Positions 8,145-17,507 of a stretch of 44,840 bases of DNA are shown one piece after another; the stretch's first letter is position 1, and every line of letters starts with the position of its first letter. The notes below the pieces were generated by a model. That model was not told the DNA's origin. It saw only the letters and a list, made by a program, of their open reading frames with translations, and made no database searches. Made by a program: the position numbers and the translations under genes. The DNA is from Neobacillus cucumis (GTDB taxonomy: Bacteria > Bacillota > Bacilli > Bacillales_B > DSM-18226), in the NCBI RefSeq assembly GCF_016107705.1, contig NZ_JAEHGC010000026.1:1-44840 (forward strand), written 5' to 3'.

Positions 8145-8720
8145 ATGACAATTTTAATTATATATGCCCACTCAAACAAGGATAGCCTTAATCATGCGAT
8201 TTTAGAGAACGTTATGAAAGGGTTAAAGGAAGCCAAACGGAAATTTGAAATAATTGACTTATACGCGGAGAAATTTGATCCTGTTTTAGTTATCGATGAG
8301 CAGCACAAACCAAGGGATTTAATCCATGATCCATATACTGAAAAATATCGAAATAAAATTGAGCAGGCTAATCAGTTAATTTTCATTTACCCGATTTGGT
8401 GGTATGGTGTACCAGCCATTTTAAAAGGATTTTTTGATCGCGTCTTTGTTTCTGGATTTGCGTATAAACACCACGGAAAATTTCCGAAAGGCTTATTGAA
8501 GAATAAATCAGCATGGGTTATTTACACCATCGATTCTCCCGCTTTCTTTATTCGATTGTTTAGAAAAAATGTAGAATGGATTGTAGTCCGAAATTACATT
8601 TTAAAGTTCTGCGGCATTAAAAATATCAAAAGAACCCGGCTGACGTCCGTTAAACATTCTACCTATGAGTCCCGGCAGAAATGGCTTAAAAAAATCTACC
8701 ATCTCGCAAAAGAGATTTGA
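8145..8720 (+). CDS. NAD(P)H-dependent quinone oxidoreductase, flavodoxin-like fold
   Basis: About 191 residues, of the NQO/KefF/YwrO group of FMN or FAD-binding two-electron quinone reductases. The start MTILIIYAHSNKDSLNHAIL shows the first beta strand and the SxxxSLNxAI phosphate-binding loop. YPIWWYGVPAILKGFFDRVF near residue 85 is the signature of the family. ATG at 8145 has GGAGGG 6 bases upstream and is preferred over an in-frame ATG 42 bases earlier with no ribosome site. It may be a general-stress or detoxification enzyme. A strong terminator follows at 8798. Confidence 0.85.
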   Translation: MTILIIYAHSNKDSLNHAILENVMKGLKEAKRKFEIIDLYAEKFDPVLVIDEQHKPRDLIHDPYTEKYRNKIEQANQLIFIYPIWWYGVPAILKGFFDRVFVSGFAYKHHGKFPKGLLKNKSAWVIYTIDSPAFFIRLFRKNVEWIVVRNYILKFCGIKNIKRTRLTSVKHSTYESRQKWLKKIYHLAKEI

Positions 8721-8797
8721 AAAATATGGGATAGCGACATCTGAAATTCCTAGGCCTTAAGAGGAACCGATGTATAATATATAATCTTCTGAAACAC

Positions 8798-8832
8798 AAA
8801 ACTCCACGTTACATTCAAAACGTGGAGTTTTT
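8798..8832 (+). terminator. Strong intrinsic terminator
   Basis: AAAACTCCACG (8798) pairs perfectly with CGTGGAGTTTT (8821) and is followed by more T. It ends the quinone reductase transcript. Confidence 0.88.
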
Positions 8833-9288
8833 AGCCGAACAACTGCTTCTATAATGATTAAAGTAACTGACTATACAGGATAATAGGTTGAGTAGACATA
8901 GACTTTACCTAAATGCTTTGAGTATTGGAGTCTATATAGTTAAACGGTAACGGATTTTTAGAGAGTAATAGAATAATTCAGATTAACACTTTATTAGCTA
9001 CATCTAAATAAGCAAAAATTGAAAAATCTAGTGTGGGGGATTGCATTCCAACTATTGCCTATATGGTGAATACATTGTTTATCATTTCTTGATAAACAGG
9101 GAAGAAGGCCGGAAGATTTCTTTTTCAACTTATTTTTTAATTCTTTTTTACATCTGAGAAAGAGTCCAGCAAAAACGGAACATCCTTTTTCAACGTTCAT
9201 TTTGAGTGCATCAGTCATCCCCATCAATGGAATGCATATTCATATTGCTCTCGGAATATGAATACAAAGATGAATATAGCGGGAGAGG
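8833..9288. other. Non-coding interval before sqhC
   Basis: About 450 bases with no supported gene and no R1 element. A reverse reading frame at 8994-9227 has no ribosome site and no recognisable protein. The last 60 bases hold the inverted words CATATTCATATT and AATATGAATA just before the sqhC start, a possible operator. Confidence 0.4.
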
Positions 9289-11203
9289 ATGGGGCATATG
9301 AGGCATCGGGTATATCAGGAAATGAACAGAATCGCTAATCAATTAGTCCAGGACCAATCAGAGGACGGGGCATGGCATTATCCTTTCGAGACCGGGATCG
9401 CAATGGACTGCAGTATGATAATCTTATTACGGACATTGGAGATAAATGATGAGGAATTCATAAAAGAATTGGTGAAACGGATCGCCGGAAAACAACAGGA
9501 AGACGGATCATGGAAGCTGTTTCATGACGAGGAAAAGGGAAATCTGACATCCACTGTGGAAGCTTATTATGCCCTTCTTTATTCTGGCTACCGCAATCGA
9601 AAAGACCCGGAAATCCGGGCGGCCAGACAGTTTATTATGGCCAATGGAGGGGCCACTGAAGTCCATTTGTTTCTGAAAATCATGTTGGCCATAACAGGAC
9701 AATGTGCGTGGCCGCACTTCCCCATTAATATTGAAGTGATGCTTTTACCAGATTCTTTTCCCATCAACTTTTTTGACCTCTCCGTGTACGGAAGAGCGAA
9801 CATTATCCCTTTTTTGATTCTCGCTAATACGAATTTCCGCAAGAGAACTCCTCGATCGCCCAATCTCTCCGATTTGTTTCAAAAAAAAGCTGTTCGTTTT
9901 TTTACAGAGGATCAAGCAGAAGAGTCCCGCTCGGTGATCAAATGGATTAAACAGGGGATTAAGGGTCTGAAATCCCATGTAAATCTTCGCGAATTGGCAT
10001 TATATCGTGCCGAAAAATATATGCTGGACCGAATCGAACCTGACGGCACCTATTTAAATTATTTCAGCACTACTTCCCTCATGATTTTTGCCTTACTGGC
10101 GAGGGGGTATCCGAATACACATCCGGTGATTACTCGTGCCTTACAAGGATTGAAAGCGATGACCTGCCGGATTGACGGAGAACTTCACTGCCAGTATACA
10201 ACGGCATCGGTCTGGAATACGACCTTAATCAATTATGCTCTACAAGAATCCGGAGTTCCTTATTCATCTAACACTATACAAAAGGCAAATGATTACATTC
10301 TCTCCCGTCAGCATATCAAATACGGGGATTGGGTCATCCATGAACCAAACCTGTTACCGGGAGGTTGGGGGTTTGCAGACATGAACACGATCCACCCAGA
10401 TATTGACGACACAACAGTTGCACTGAGGGGCGATACGTACTTTGGCCACAGAGCAAGTGGATTACCGGCAGGCATGGGATCGTGGAGTAAACTGGCTCAT
10501 TTCCATGCAAAACAATGACGGAGGTTGGGCGGCATTCGAAAAGAATGTGGACAAAAAGGTGTTGAATTTGTTACCGATAGAGGGTGGAAAAGATTTATTG
10601 ATTGATCCGTCAACAGTTGATTTAACGGGAAGGACTTTAGAGTTCTTCGGAAACTATACCCATTTGGATCATCACCATCCCATGGTGAAACGTGGGATTC
10701 GTTGGTTGTTGCGGCATCAAAATTCAGATGGTTCCTGGGTGGGGCGATGGGGTGTGTATATTTATGGCACATGGGCGGCTGTAACGGGAATGGTTGCAGT
10801 TGGAGTTTCCACGAACCATCCAGCTATTCAAAAGGCTCTAACTTGGTTGCGGAAAATTCAGAATCCCGACGGGGGTTGGGGAGAATCCTGTAAAAGTGAT
10901 ATCAAAAATTGTTATGTTCCGTTGGGTGAAAGTACCCGCACTCATACCGCTTGGGCCCTTGACACACTCATCTCGGCCGCAACTGGAGTTACGCCTGAAA
11001 TTGAAAACGGTGCAGCTTTTTTAGTGGATAAGAAGGAAAAAGATTGGACGACGACCTACCCAAAAGGAAGGGGAATTGCAGGGTCCTTTTATCTCAATTA
11101 TCATTGTTATGAATATGTTTTTCCATTGGTCTCCCTGGCCCATTATCAAAAATTAGCTGGTGGGCAGCTCCTAACGGATTTGTCACACAAGGATTTTAAT
11201 TAA
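9289..11203 (+). pseudogene. sqhC: Sporulenol/squalene-hopene cyclase, interrupted by a one-base frameshift
   Basis: Class II triterpene cyclase, matching Bacillus subtilis SqhC (sporulenol synthase, about 630 residues) along its whole length. The first frame (9289-10518) carries QW-type repeats (QSEDGAW, QQEDGSW) and the acid motif DIDD near residue 371 that protonates the substrate. The second frame (10442-11203) resumes with AWDRGVNWLISMQNNDGGW and further QW repeats (NSDGSW, NPDGGWGE). The frames join exactly if one G is removed from the run GGGG at 10427-10430, restoring DDTTVALR-AIRTLATEQ. Thus the gene is either freshly inactivated or carries a sequencing error in a homopolymer. The protein would make cyclic terpenoids of the spore or membrane. 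Confidence 0.85.
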
Positions 11204-11340
11204 GGATTTGTGTATTTAAAATTTCTCTTGAGTGACCTTTGGCATACTTTTATATCCTGTCTCATAAAATGAACAAACCATAACAGACGGCAGTCTTGGC
11301 GAAAAACGAAATCTTATCTACTAAAGGGGGCAGACAAAAG

Positions 11341-11886
11341 ATGCTAGGGGCGCTCCACCAATTTTTGGATCTTAAAACATTAATTTGGTTGTTTCCCGTC
11401 ATTTTCATTTTCCATGACTTAGAAGAGATCATAACCATTGAATCTTCTATGAATGCAAACAAAAACCGTTTTCAAAAGACTTCCTTCGTCAAGCTAACAT
11501 TAAAAATGAGGGAAAAACTAGGTTCGACCGCTGCCCAGCTGGCTGTTTCGGCTACATGGATTTTACTGATTATCTCATTCACTACAGTGATGACCGCCCA
11601 TTTCTCATTAAACGGAGGGGGTTTTCTTTTATATATAGCAATTCTCAATTTATTTATTCTGCAGGTGATCATGCATATTGTTCAGTCCATCTTTTTCAAG
11701 GGTTACACACCTGGCATCATAACGGCGCTATTCCTCCTCATCCCATACTGTCTTATTACATATTACAGTTTGTTCGAATGTGGCCTGATAAACTGGCATT
11801 TAATTTTCGCAAGTCTCCCCGTCAGCCTGTTCATGATCCCGATTTTTCTTGTGGGCAATCTCTTAGGGCGTTATTTTATTCACTAA
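11341..11886 (+). CDS. HXXEE domain-containing membrane protein
   Basis: About 181 residues with four or five hydrophobic segments. The motif HDLEE (residues about 25-29), right after the first hydrophobic helix, is the HXXEE signature of this uncharacterised family. A second acidic stretch and MHIVQSIFFKGYTPGI in the middle are typical of the family. ATG at 11341 is preferred, because AAAGGGGG lies upstream at about 11322; a start at 11296 would add a tail with no family support. It follows sqhC at a distance of 137 bases. Function unknown; the conserved acidic residues inside a membrane protein suggest a hydrolase or metal site, by inference only. Confidence 0.75.
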   Translation: MLGALHQFLDLKTLIWLFPVIFIFHDLEEIITIESSMNANKNRFQKTSFVKLTLKMREKLGSTAAQLAVSATWILLIISFTTVMTAHFSLNGGGFLLYIAILNLFILQVIMHIVQSIFFKGYTPGIITALFLLIPYCLITYYSLFECGLINWHLIFASLPVSLFMIPIFLVGNLLGRYFIH

Positions 11887-11975
11887 CATAAACAGGATTG
11901 GATTCGAATTAAATGGTGACTGTTCCTCAATCAACGACAAGTTAGTCAATTATAAAAAAAGTAGTTGCAGGGGGG

Positions 11976-12884
11976 ATGAAATTGCATGTTGTTATAACTG
12001 GAGGAAGTGGGTTTGTGGGTCAAGCCTTGACTCACCTGTTGATTCAAAAAGGCCATCGAGTAACAATATTAACACGTCTTTCTGATAATAAAAGAACAAG
12101 TGAGTTCGTAAATTATGTTGAGTGGCTTTCTGCAGAAAGTCAACCTGAAAACGAACTTAAGGGTGTCGATGCAATGGTCAATTTAGCCGGGGAACCAATC
12201 AGTAGCGGGCGGTGGACCCAAAGTAAAAAGGAGGCTATTTTGAATAGCCGTCTCACAGCTACCAAAGAAGTAATTCGGATTTTGAGACATCTTAATCCAA
12301 AGCCAAAAGTTCTTGTTAACGCTTCAGGTATAAGTTACTACGGTATGTCAGACTTCAAAACATTTAATGAGACCAACAAAAGTTATGCAAACGATTTTTT
12401 GGCCAAAGTTGTAAAGCGTTGGGAGAAGGAAGGGGAAACGGCGAAAGAATTAGGCGTTCGTACGGTCTTCGCTCGTTTCGGTATAATTCTGGGTCAAGAG
12501 GGTGCCTTACCGCGAATGGTGCTACCATATAAATTAGGAATTGGGGGGATTATCGGAAGTGGGAAGCAATGGATTTCCTGGGTGCACATTCAAGATGTAG
12601 TCGAGATGGTTTACTTTGCCATGACCAAGCCTGATGTAGAAGGACCGATGAATGTGACCTCGCCTAATCCAATACGCATGTCATCATTCGGACAGTCCAT
12701 TGGGGACGTGCTTCACCGCCCACATTGGCTCCGTGTGCCAGGGGTTGCATTAAAAATAGCACTTGGTGAAATGAGTCAGGTGGTATTAAAAGGGCAGCAA
12801 GTACTCCCACAAAAAGCACTTTACCACAATTACTCCTTTCAATTTACAGAAGTAAAAAGTGCACTTTCTGATATTCTAAGTTAA
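11976..12884 (+). CDS. yfhF: TIGR01777 family NAD-dependent epimerase (YfhF-like)
   Basis: 302 residues, an extended short-chain dehydrogenase with an N-terminal Rossmann fold: VVITGGSGFVGQALTHLL gives the GxxGxxG nucleotide-binding loop. NLAGEPI near residue 70 and ASGISYYG around 115-122 (YG in the active-site position) mark the family. ISWVHIQDVVEMVYFAM and GPMNVTSPNP are near-identical to B. subtilis YfhF. The length equals that of the family. The substrate is not established for this group. A G-rich ribosome site (CAGGGGGG) abuts the ATG unusually closely. Confidence 0.87.
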   Translation: MKLHVVITGGSGFVGQALTHLLIQKGHRVTILTRLSDNKRTSEFVNYVEWLSAESQPENELKGVDAMVNLAGEPISSGRWTQSKKEAILNSRLTATKEVIRILRHLNPKPKVLVNASGISYYGMSDFKTFNETNKSYANDFLAKVVKRWEKEGETAKELGVRTVFARFGIILGQEGALPRMVLPYKLGIGGIIGSGKQWISWVHIQDVVEMVYFAMTKPDVEGPMNVTSPNPIRMSSFGQSIGDVLHRPHWLRVPGVALKIALGEMSQVVLKGQQVLPQKALYHNYSFQFTEVKSALSDILS

Positions 12885-13042
12885 CGATATATTGCCCCGG
12901 TATAATGAAGGAGATTTATAGTTAAGCTTTAGTATTGTTTTAATTTATTTGCAATTTTTATCGGCAATTATTTTAGGAAGTATTAACTTTTTCTATTCAA
13001 CACTCTTTGAGATGAAGATCATTTTTCTTACTACAAAAATGT

Positions 13043-13129
13043 TTGTGAAATATTGTACTTAAACAAACGATTTAATTACATTCTATAATACAGTAAACCC
13101 AAAAGGTTGCTGCTCTATTAGTTGAAATG
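13043..13129 (+). repeat. Degenerate R1 element
   Basis: A long-type left arm (GTGAAATATTGTACTTAAAC then AAACG) is still clear. The middle keeps AAAGGTTGCTGCT and the right end keeps CTATTAGTTGAA. The GGGTGC box is lost. It lies 55 bases before the ArsR promoter. Confidence 0.5.
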
Positions 13130-13183
13130 GTTTGATAATCTGTGCAATCCCGGCCAAATCCAAGAAAGTATTCGGCAAAGAAG

Positions 13184-13211
13184 TTGACAATTTGAATTCT
13201 AATAATATAAT
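13184..13211 (+). promoter_or_regulatory. Sigma-A type promoter of the ArsR-like gene
   Basis: TTGACA (13184-13189), a 16-base spacer and TATAAT (13206-13211) give a near-perfect consensus. The expected transcription start is about 13218, the first base of the gene's ATG, so the mRNA would have little or no leader. Confidence 0.7.
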
Positions 13212-13223
13212 AGTCATATGACT
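13212..13223. promoter_or_regulatory. Palindromic operator over the start codon
   Basis: AGTCATATGACT is a perfect 12-base palindrome starting next to the -10 box and containing the ATG (13218-13220). It is well placed for autorepression by the ArsR-type protein. Evidence is position and symmetry only. Confidence 0.45.
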
Positions 13224-13502
13224 TTAGAACAAAATGATACGCAACGAATAAAAATATTTAATGCCTTAGCTGATGAAAAAAGGATCGCAATCATCCGTTT
13301 ATTGTATTACGGAAACAATCGCCCGATGTGTACGGATATAGGAAGGAGTTTAGGTGTAAGTAAGTCCAATGGTTCCTATCATTTAAAAATTTTATCCGAA
13401 GCAGAGCTGGTGAAGATTGACCGTGAGGGTGTCATAAAATATGTCTCATTAAATGAGGAGACATTCACCCGCTATTTACCTGGGTTTTTGGCTACACTTT
13501 AA
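13218..13502 (+). CDS. ArsR-family winged-helix transcriptional regulator
   Basis: 94 residues. The fold is the small winged helix of ArsR/SmtB proteins: IFNALADEKRIAIIRLL (helices 1-2), then the recognition region SLGVSKSNGSYHLKILSEAELV, then a short wing (DREGVIKYVSLN). There is no pair of cysteines or histidines resembling the metal-sensing ArsR or CzrA sites, so it may sense another ligand. No ribosome site precedes the ATG, consistent with a leaderless mRNA from the promoter at 13184-13211. The 3' end contains a hairpin, and the MFS exporter gene starts 66 bases downstream, making that exporter the likely target. Confidence 0.83.
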   Translation: MTLEQNDTQRIKIFNALADEKRIAIIRLLYYGNNRPMCTDIGRSLGVSKSNGSYHLKILSEAELVKIDREGVIKYVSLNEETFTRYLPGFLATL

Positions 13503-13518
13503 TGTAGCCTCCTTTTTT
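13489..13518 (+). terminator. Terminator-like hairpin overlapping the regulator stop codon
   Basis: GGCTACA (13490) pairs with TGTAGCC (13503) around the TAA stop and is followed by TCCTTTTTT. Ribosomes finishing the regulator would cover it, so it could act as an attenuator towards the MFS gene. Confidence 0.6.
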
Positions 13519-13568
13519 GATTATTAGTTCTAAAGTTTTATGACTTTGATATTACGGAGGAGAAATAG

Positions 13569-14906
13569 ATGAATCAAAAAGAGAATAGGTTGATTATCAC
13601 ATTATGTTTAATCGTTTTATCCGGGGTAGCCAATTCACTTCTGTTTAATGTTGCCTTATTTGATATGATGAATGGGCTTGAGGTGACAGCTTCCAAAATT
13701 AGCTGGGTGGTTATTTCCTATACTTTAGTGATTGCCTGTGGTTCGATTACTTATAGTAAGCTAACCTCTTATTTTCAAATTAAAAGTTTGTTGATAATTG
13801 GGATTAGTTTATTCGTTACAGGTTCCCTTATAGGGTACACGACGAATGATTTTATCATTGTGGTCTTGGCCCGGATTATTCAAGCAGCGGGTGGTAGCTC
13901 GTTTATTGCATTATCCATGATCCTGACGAATCAGTATCTCACCTTCCCTAAACGCAATCTGGCTCTAACATTAATAGGTGCCTGTCTATCACTTGGTTCA
14001 GGAATAGGATTTTTGCTTGGAGGCTTCTTTACTCATTTTTGGGGCTGGCACTCCCTATTTTTATTAATGAGTATGGCTATTTTTACGTTGTTAGGAATTA
14101 TTTTGTTTGTGCCCTCCGGGTATGCCAATCATAAGAAGCTTACCCAACCGTTTGATTTTTTAGGCTTCATCTATTTATTGACTTTTGTCGTGACGTTTAT
14201 TTTAGGAGTCAAATTAGATGGTTATTTGCTAATCATTACTGTGATATCTGTATTTTTTATGGGGATCCATGGTAAACGTCAAGATGTCGGGATATTTATG
14301 GATCTGTCAGTTTTTCGATTCTATGCCTTTAATCGGTTCCTATTACTTAGTTTTATTAATAGTGCTGCCATGGTGGGAATTATTTTTCTTTTTCCGTTAT
14401 TAGCAGGACAGCAGTTTCATGTCTCTGCCTTGAAAACTGGCTTTATTTTGGCGGGGATATCACTCTTTTCCTTTTTGCTGAGCTTCGTAATAAGACCAGC
14501 TATAACCCGCATCCAAGGGAATGGTCAATTGGTCGTTGCTGTCGTGCTTCAATTCATTGGATTTCTGCTATTAGCCATCTTTGGGGTAAACCAATTTGCA
14601 GTGGCTAGTGTTGGAGTTGCCCTTATTAATATAAGCTTTACAATCCTTACCATTGTCATCAATATTGATATTCCCCACACGATAAAGAAGGAAAAAAGTG
14701 CAATGGGGCTGGGGATCTATAACTTAATCAACTTTTTAGGAATGTCATTTGGCCCTTCAATAGCGAGCCGAATCCTAAACGTGACATCAAGTTTCAGCCT
14801 TAGCTTTGGATTTTTCGTTAGTTTATTACTTGTAGCATTGCTATTATCATGCGTGAGCAGCATTCCAGTCTCTTCAAGGAAGATAAAGCAGTCCCGTCAA
14901 CTGTAA
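13569..14906 (+). CDS. MFS transporter, drug:H+ antiporter type
   Basis: 445 residues with 12 to 14 hydrophobic segments, arranged like the DHA2 group (TetL, QacA type) of drug exporters. Landmarks are the first helices with NVALFDMMNGLEVTASKISWV, an altered motif A region (GSITYSKLTSYFQIKSLL), and the motif C-like glycine-rich stretch LGSGIGFLLGGFF around residue 145. ATG is preceded by GGAGG. The gene lies directly behind an ArsR-type regulator on the same strand, so it is probably induced when that repressor binds a ligand. A perfect terminator follows. The drug or metabolite exported cannot be told from sequence. Confidence 0.83.
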   Translation: MNQKENRLIITLCLIVLSGVANSLLFNVALFDMMNGLEVTASKISWVVISYTLVIACGSITYSKLTSYFQIKSLLIIGISLFVTGSLIGYTTNDFIIVVLARIIQAAGGSSFIALSMILTNQYLTFPKRNLALTLIGACLSLGSGIGFLLGGFFTHFWGWHSLFLLMSMAIFTLLGIILFVPSGYANHKKLTQPFDFLGFIYLLTFVVTFILGVKLDGYLLIITVISVFFMGIHGKRQDVGIFMDLSVFRFYAFNRFLLLSFINSAAMVGIIFLFPLLAGQQFHVSALKTGFILAGISLFSFLLSFVIRPAITRIQGNGQLVVAVVLQFIGFLLLAIFGVNQFAVASVGVALINISFTILTIVINIDIPHTIKKEKSAMGLGIYNLINFLGMSFGPSIASRILNVTSSFSLSFGFFVSLLLVALLLSCVSSIPVSSRKIKQSRQL

Positions 14907-14910
14907 TCTA

Positions 14911-14945
14911 AAAAACTGGTTAGATATTTTCTAGCCAGTTTTTTA
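14911..14945 (+). terminator. Intrinsic terminator after the MFS gene
   Basis: AAACTGGTTAG and CTAGCCAGTTT form an 11-pair stem with one G-T pair, followed by a T-run. Confidence 0.88.
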
Positions 14946-15176
14946 GTGCATAAAACCTTTTGAATGGTTCTTTTAGCTAGGACGACTTTCATTCGTACAC
15001 GGTCACAATAATTCCATCCATATTGTCACCTGAGATAGCCCTAGAAGGCATTGCTAAAAAAACGCTAAGATAGGCGGAAAGTGGGTAGACCATCAGGTTT
15101 TAGCCATCATTAATCCTAAAGATTAACTGATAAAGACACATTGAAAATGTTGACTTCGTTAATTTGCTCAGAACAT

Positions 15177-15560
15177 TTAACAATTACAAATCATTAGAAC
15201 GTTACCGTCCAAATCTTGAAAGTTAAAATAGGCAAAATCTCCAATTCGCTCTAATTCTTTAACAATTGTTATTCCTTTATCTTTAATAAATTTATATGCT
15301 TCATCAATATCTTTAACAAAGAAATTAAATAAAACATGATCAGAAGGTTTTAATCGAAAACTTGGATCTAAAGTGTGATCGTCTAGTGTAAGACCTGTTT
15401 CAGCTGAGATAGGGATATTGTAAACAGGAGATGAAACATTTTCCTTTATAAAAGGTATTCCGAGTAATTTACTGTACCATTCTGCTGATCTTTCTAGGTC
15501 ACTGACATGAATAAAGACATTATTTACCTTACAGGTTATTGGGGAGTCAATTGAATTCAT
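15177..15560 (-). CDS. VOC (glyoxalase/bleomycin-resistance fold) protein
   Basis: About 127 residues, one complete vicinal-oxygen-chelate domain made of two beta-alpha-beta-beta-beta modules. VNNVFIHVSDLERSAEWYSKLLG opens the first module, and HVLFNFFVKDIDEAYKFIKDKG opens the second. DLDGNVLMI at the end carries the usual final strand. The first metal-ligand position is His in FIHV. ATG at 15560 (MNSIDSP) lies 9 bases after GAGGTGG and is preferred over an ATG six bases earlier. The substrate of this branch is unknown. It lies just outside the first R1 element of the dense array. Confidence 0.83.
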   Translation of the reverse strand: MNSIDSPITCKVNNVFIHVSDLERSAEWYSKLLGIPFIKENVSSPVYNIPISAETGLTLDDHTLDPSFRLKPSDHVLFNFFVKDIDEAYKFIKDKGITIVKELERIGDFAYFNFQDLDGNVLMICNC

Positions 15561-15654
15561 AAACATTCCACCTCGTTTAGGTTTAACTTACAAATTCTAC
15601 AAAATTTTGAAAAAACCTTTAAGAAAAAGTTTTGTCGTATTACAAACAAAAGTT

Positions 15655-15748
15655 GCTTGTTCAACAAACGGGTGCAAGAGGTGCAAATCGAGCTGTCATA
15701 TTGGCAGCTGTTTTTGTTCCACTAACGGGGCAGGATAGTTGAATAAGG
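15655..15748 (+). repeat. R1 element, full length, both core boxes intact
   Basis: GTTCAAC (fits RYYYAAC), AAACGGGTGC, stem AGCTGTCA with TGGCAGCT, T-tract, CTAACGGGGCAGGATA and GTTGAAT (fits GTTRRRY). It marks the left border of the dense array. Confidence 0.85.
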
Positions 15749-15937
15749 TATATGTACTTACTTACAGAATATACATAATTAGGTAATGTGAAGATGGGAG
15801 CTAAAATGGATAAGGGCAGTATTTTCATCCTGCTCGGTTCCAGAAAGGGTAGTTTACTTGAAGAAGGATTATTAGATTGTTAGGTGAATTTTAAAAGAGA
15901 GTAAATAGGAAGTGAATAAGTAAAGGAGAGATATTTT

Positions 15938-16762
15938 TTGAAAAACTTTATTTGTGAAACTTGTGGTGTTCAGTATGAAAGCTCAATCGAAGCACCAAGA
16001 CAATGTTTGATTTGCGAGGAAGAAAGACAATTTGTTAGTTCTAAAGGTCAGGTGTGGACCACATTAGAAAAGCTGATAGAGGTAGGTACATATAGTAATA
16101 TCATTAAGCTCCAGGAAGAAGGATTACATAGCATAAAGACCAATCCAAGTTTTGGAATCGGACAGACAGCTTATCTTGTACAAGATAAAAATTACAACTT
16201 ATTGTGGGATTGTATTACATATATTGATCAATCAACCATTTCACATATTAATAAATTAGGCGGAATTGATGCTATTGCTTTATCACATCCCCATTATTAC
16301 TCTAGTCAAGTAGAATGGGCTGAAACTTTCGATGCTCCAATTTACATACACGAAGATGATAAAGAATGGGTGACTAGAACCAGCGAGAAAATCATTTTTT
16401 GGTCTGGAGAATCGCTAGAATTGCAGGAAGGTCTTATCCTTCAAAGAATTGGAGGACATTATAAAGGCGGTACTGTTTTAGAGTGGAAAAATGGAAGCGG
16501 TCAAAATGGAATTTTATTGAGTGGAGATATAGTACGCGTGGCGGCTGATCGTAAGTGGGTAAGTTTTATGTATAGTTATCCTAACTTCATTCCTCTGCCC
16601 AGTGTAACAGTTGAAAGAATTGCAGATAGGGTAAATGATTTTACATTTAATCGTTTATATGACGCATTTAATCTGATTATTAGAGAAGATGCAGATTTGG
16701 TGGTTAAAAGGTCAGCAAAAAGGTATATAGAAGCACTAAATGGAACATTATTTAATACTTAA
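15938..16762 (+). CDS. MBL-fold metallo-hydrolase-like protein with N-terminal zinc ribbon
   Basis: 274 residues. The first 30 contain two CxxC pairs (CETC and CLIC), a rubredoxin-like or zinc-ribbon knuckle. A metallo-beta-lactamase-like domain follows: the central motif reads LSHPHYYSS near residue 115, so the usual HxHxDH is reduced to HPHYYS, and later landmarks are RIGGHYKGGTV and LLSGDIVRV. Metal binding is therefore probably incomplete, as in several divergent members. The start is TTG at 15938, 8 bases after AAAGGAGAG. It is the only gene between the R1 elements at 15655 and 16889. The biological role is unknown. Confidence 0.75.
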   Translation: MKNFICETCGVQYESSIEAPRQCLICEEERQFVSSKGQVWTTLEKLIEVGTYSNIIKLQEEGLHSIKTNPSFGIGQTAYLVQDKNYNLLWDCITYIDQSTISHINKLGGIDAIALSHPHYYSSQVEWAETFDAPIYIHEDDKEWVTRTSEKIIFWSGESLELQEGLILQRIGGHYKGGTVLEWKNGSGQNGILLSGDIVRVAADRKWVSFMYSYPNFIPLPSVTVERIADRVNDFTFNRLYDAFNLIIREDADLVVKRSAKRYIEALNGTLFNT

Positions 16763-16888
16763 TTTTCTAATTTATTAGGAAAGCTTGAAGAACTTATGAA
16801 TAAACTTTTTCCTCAAATTTAGGTACCTATACAAACCTGAACATTTGACAATAAAGTTAGTAAATAAAGATGACAAGGGAACAAATCA

Positions 16889-16978
16889 TATTCTTCAATG
16901 AACGGGTGCAAGAGTTGAAGATCGGAGCTGTCATTTTGACAGCTTTTCTTTTTGTGCTAACGGGCAGTTTAAGAAGGG
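16889..16978 (+). repeat. R1 element, full length
   Basis: ATTCTTCAATGAACGGGTGC, GAGTTGAAGATC, stem AGCTGTCA with TGACAGCT, T-tract, CTAACGGGCAGTTTAAGAAGG. Nearly identical in its middle to the copy at 7857. Confidence 0.8.
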
Positions 16979-17100
16979 ATATTAATGTCCTTAGACGAAT
17001 ATTTTTTTTTAGATACATATTGAAGGGCTGAAGGCGTGTAGAGGATATAATTAATGGAATAATCCACTGGATACAAACATTACCGAAGATATATAACTCA

Positions 17101-17496
17101 ATGTCAGAAACAGAAATATCAAATCGCGCATTACCAAATAAATGGTCCAAAAAAGAGATTTTAGGACATCTATGCGACTCTGCAATAAATAATATTAATA
17201 GGTTTATAAAGATTCAATACGAAGAACAACCATTTGTTATCCAATCATATAATCAAAACCAATGGGTAATACTTCAGAATTATCAAGAAAGACCACTTGA
17301 TGAGATATTAAACCTTTTTTTAGCATTAAATAAGCAAATCATAAATACCATATCGAATATTCCAAAAGAGAGATTATCAAATCTTTGTGATATAGGAAGT
17401 AATCAACAAAAAACATTAGAGTGGCTCTTAGAAGATTACCTTAAACATATGGAACATCATATTAACAACCAAATCCTTAATGAAAATAATGCCTAG
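17101..17496 (+). CDS. DinB-like protein, possibly shortened at the N-terminus
   Basis: 131 residues of the DinB/YfiT-like four-helix bundle superfamily. NKWSKKEILGHLCDSAINNINRF gives the helix with the first metal-ligand His, and the end (HMEHHINNQI) gives the second His pair. The family is usually about 150-170 residues, so the first helix is partly missing from the ATG at 17101. The frame stays open upstream, and the ribosome site at the ATG is weak, so the true start may be elsewhere or the gene may be trimmed. It stands alone between R1 elements at 16889 and 17508. The family includes thiol-dependent transferases. Confidence 0.68.
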   Translation: MSETEISNRALPNKWSKKEILGHLCDSAINNINRFIKIQYEEQPFVIQSYNQNQWVILQNYQERPLDEILNLFLALNKQIINTISNIPKERLSNLCDIGSNQQKTLEWLLEDYLKHMEHHINNQILNENNA

Positions 17497-17507
17497 TATT
17501 GATACTG

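Noticed and set aside
8994..9227. Reverse reading frame of 77 codons upstream of sqhC
   Set aside because: No ribosome site, no recognisable protein, low-complexity Lys stretch; treated as chance.
15009..15083. Short minus-strand peptide ending ISGDNMDGIIVTVYE between the MFS and VOC genes
   Set aside because: About 33 codons, no ribosome site, no family recognised; possibly the end of a lost gene but unsupported.
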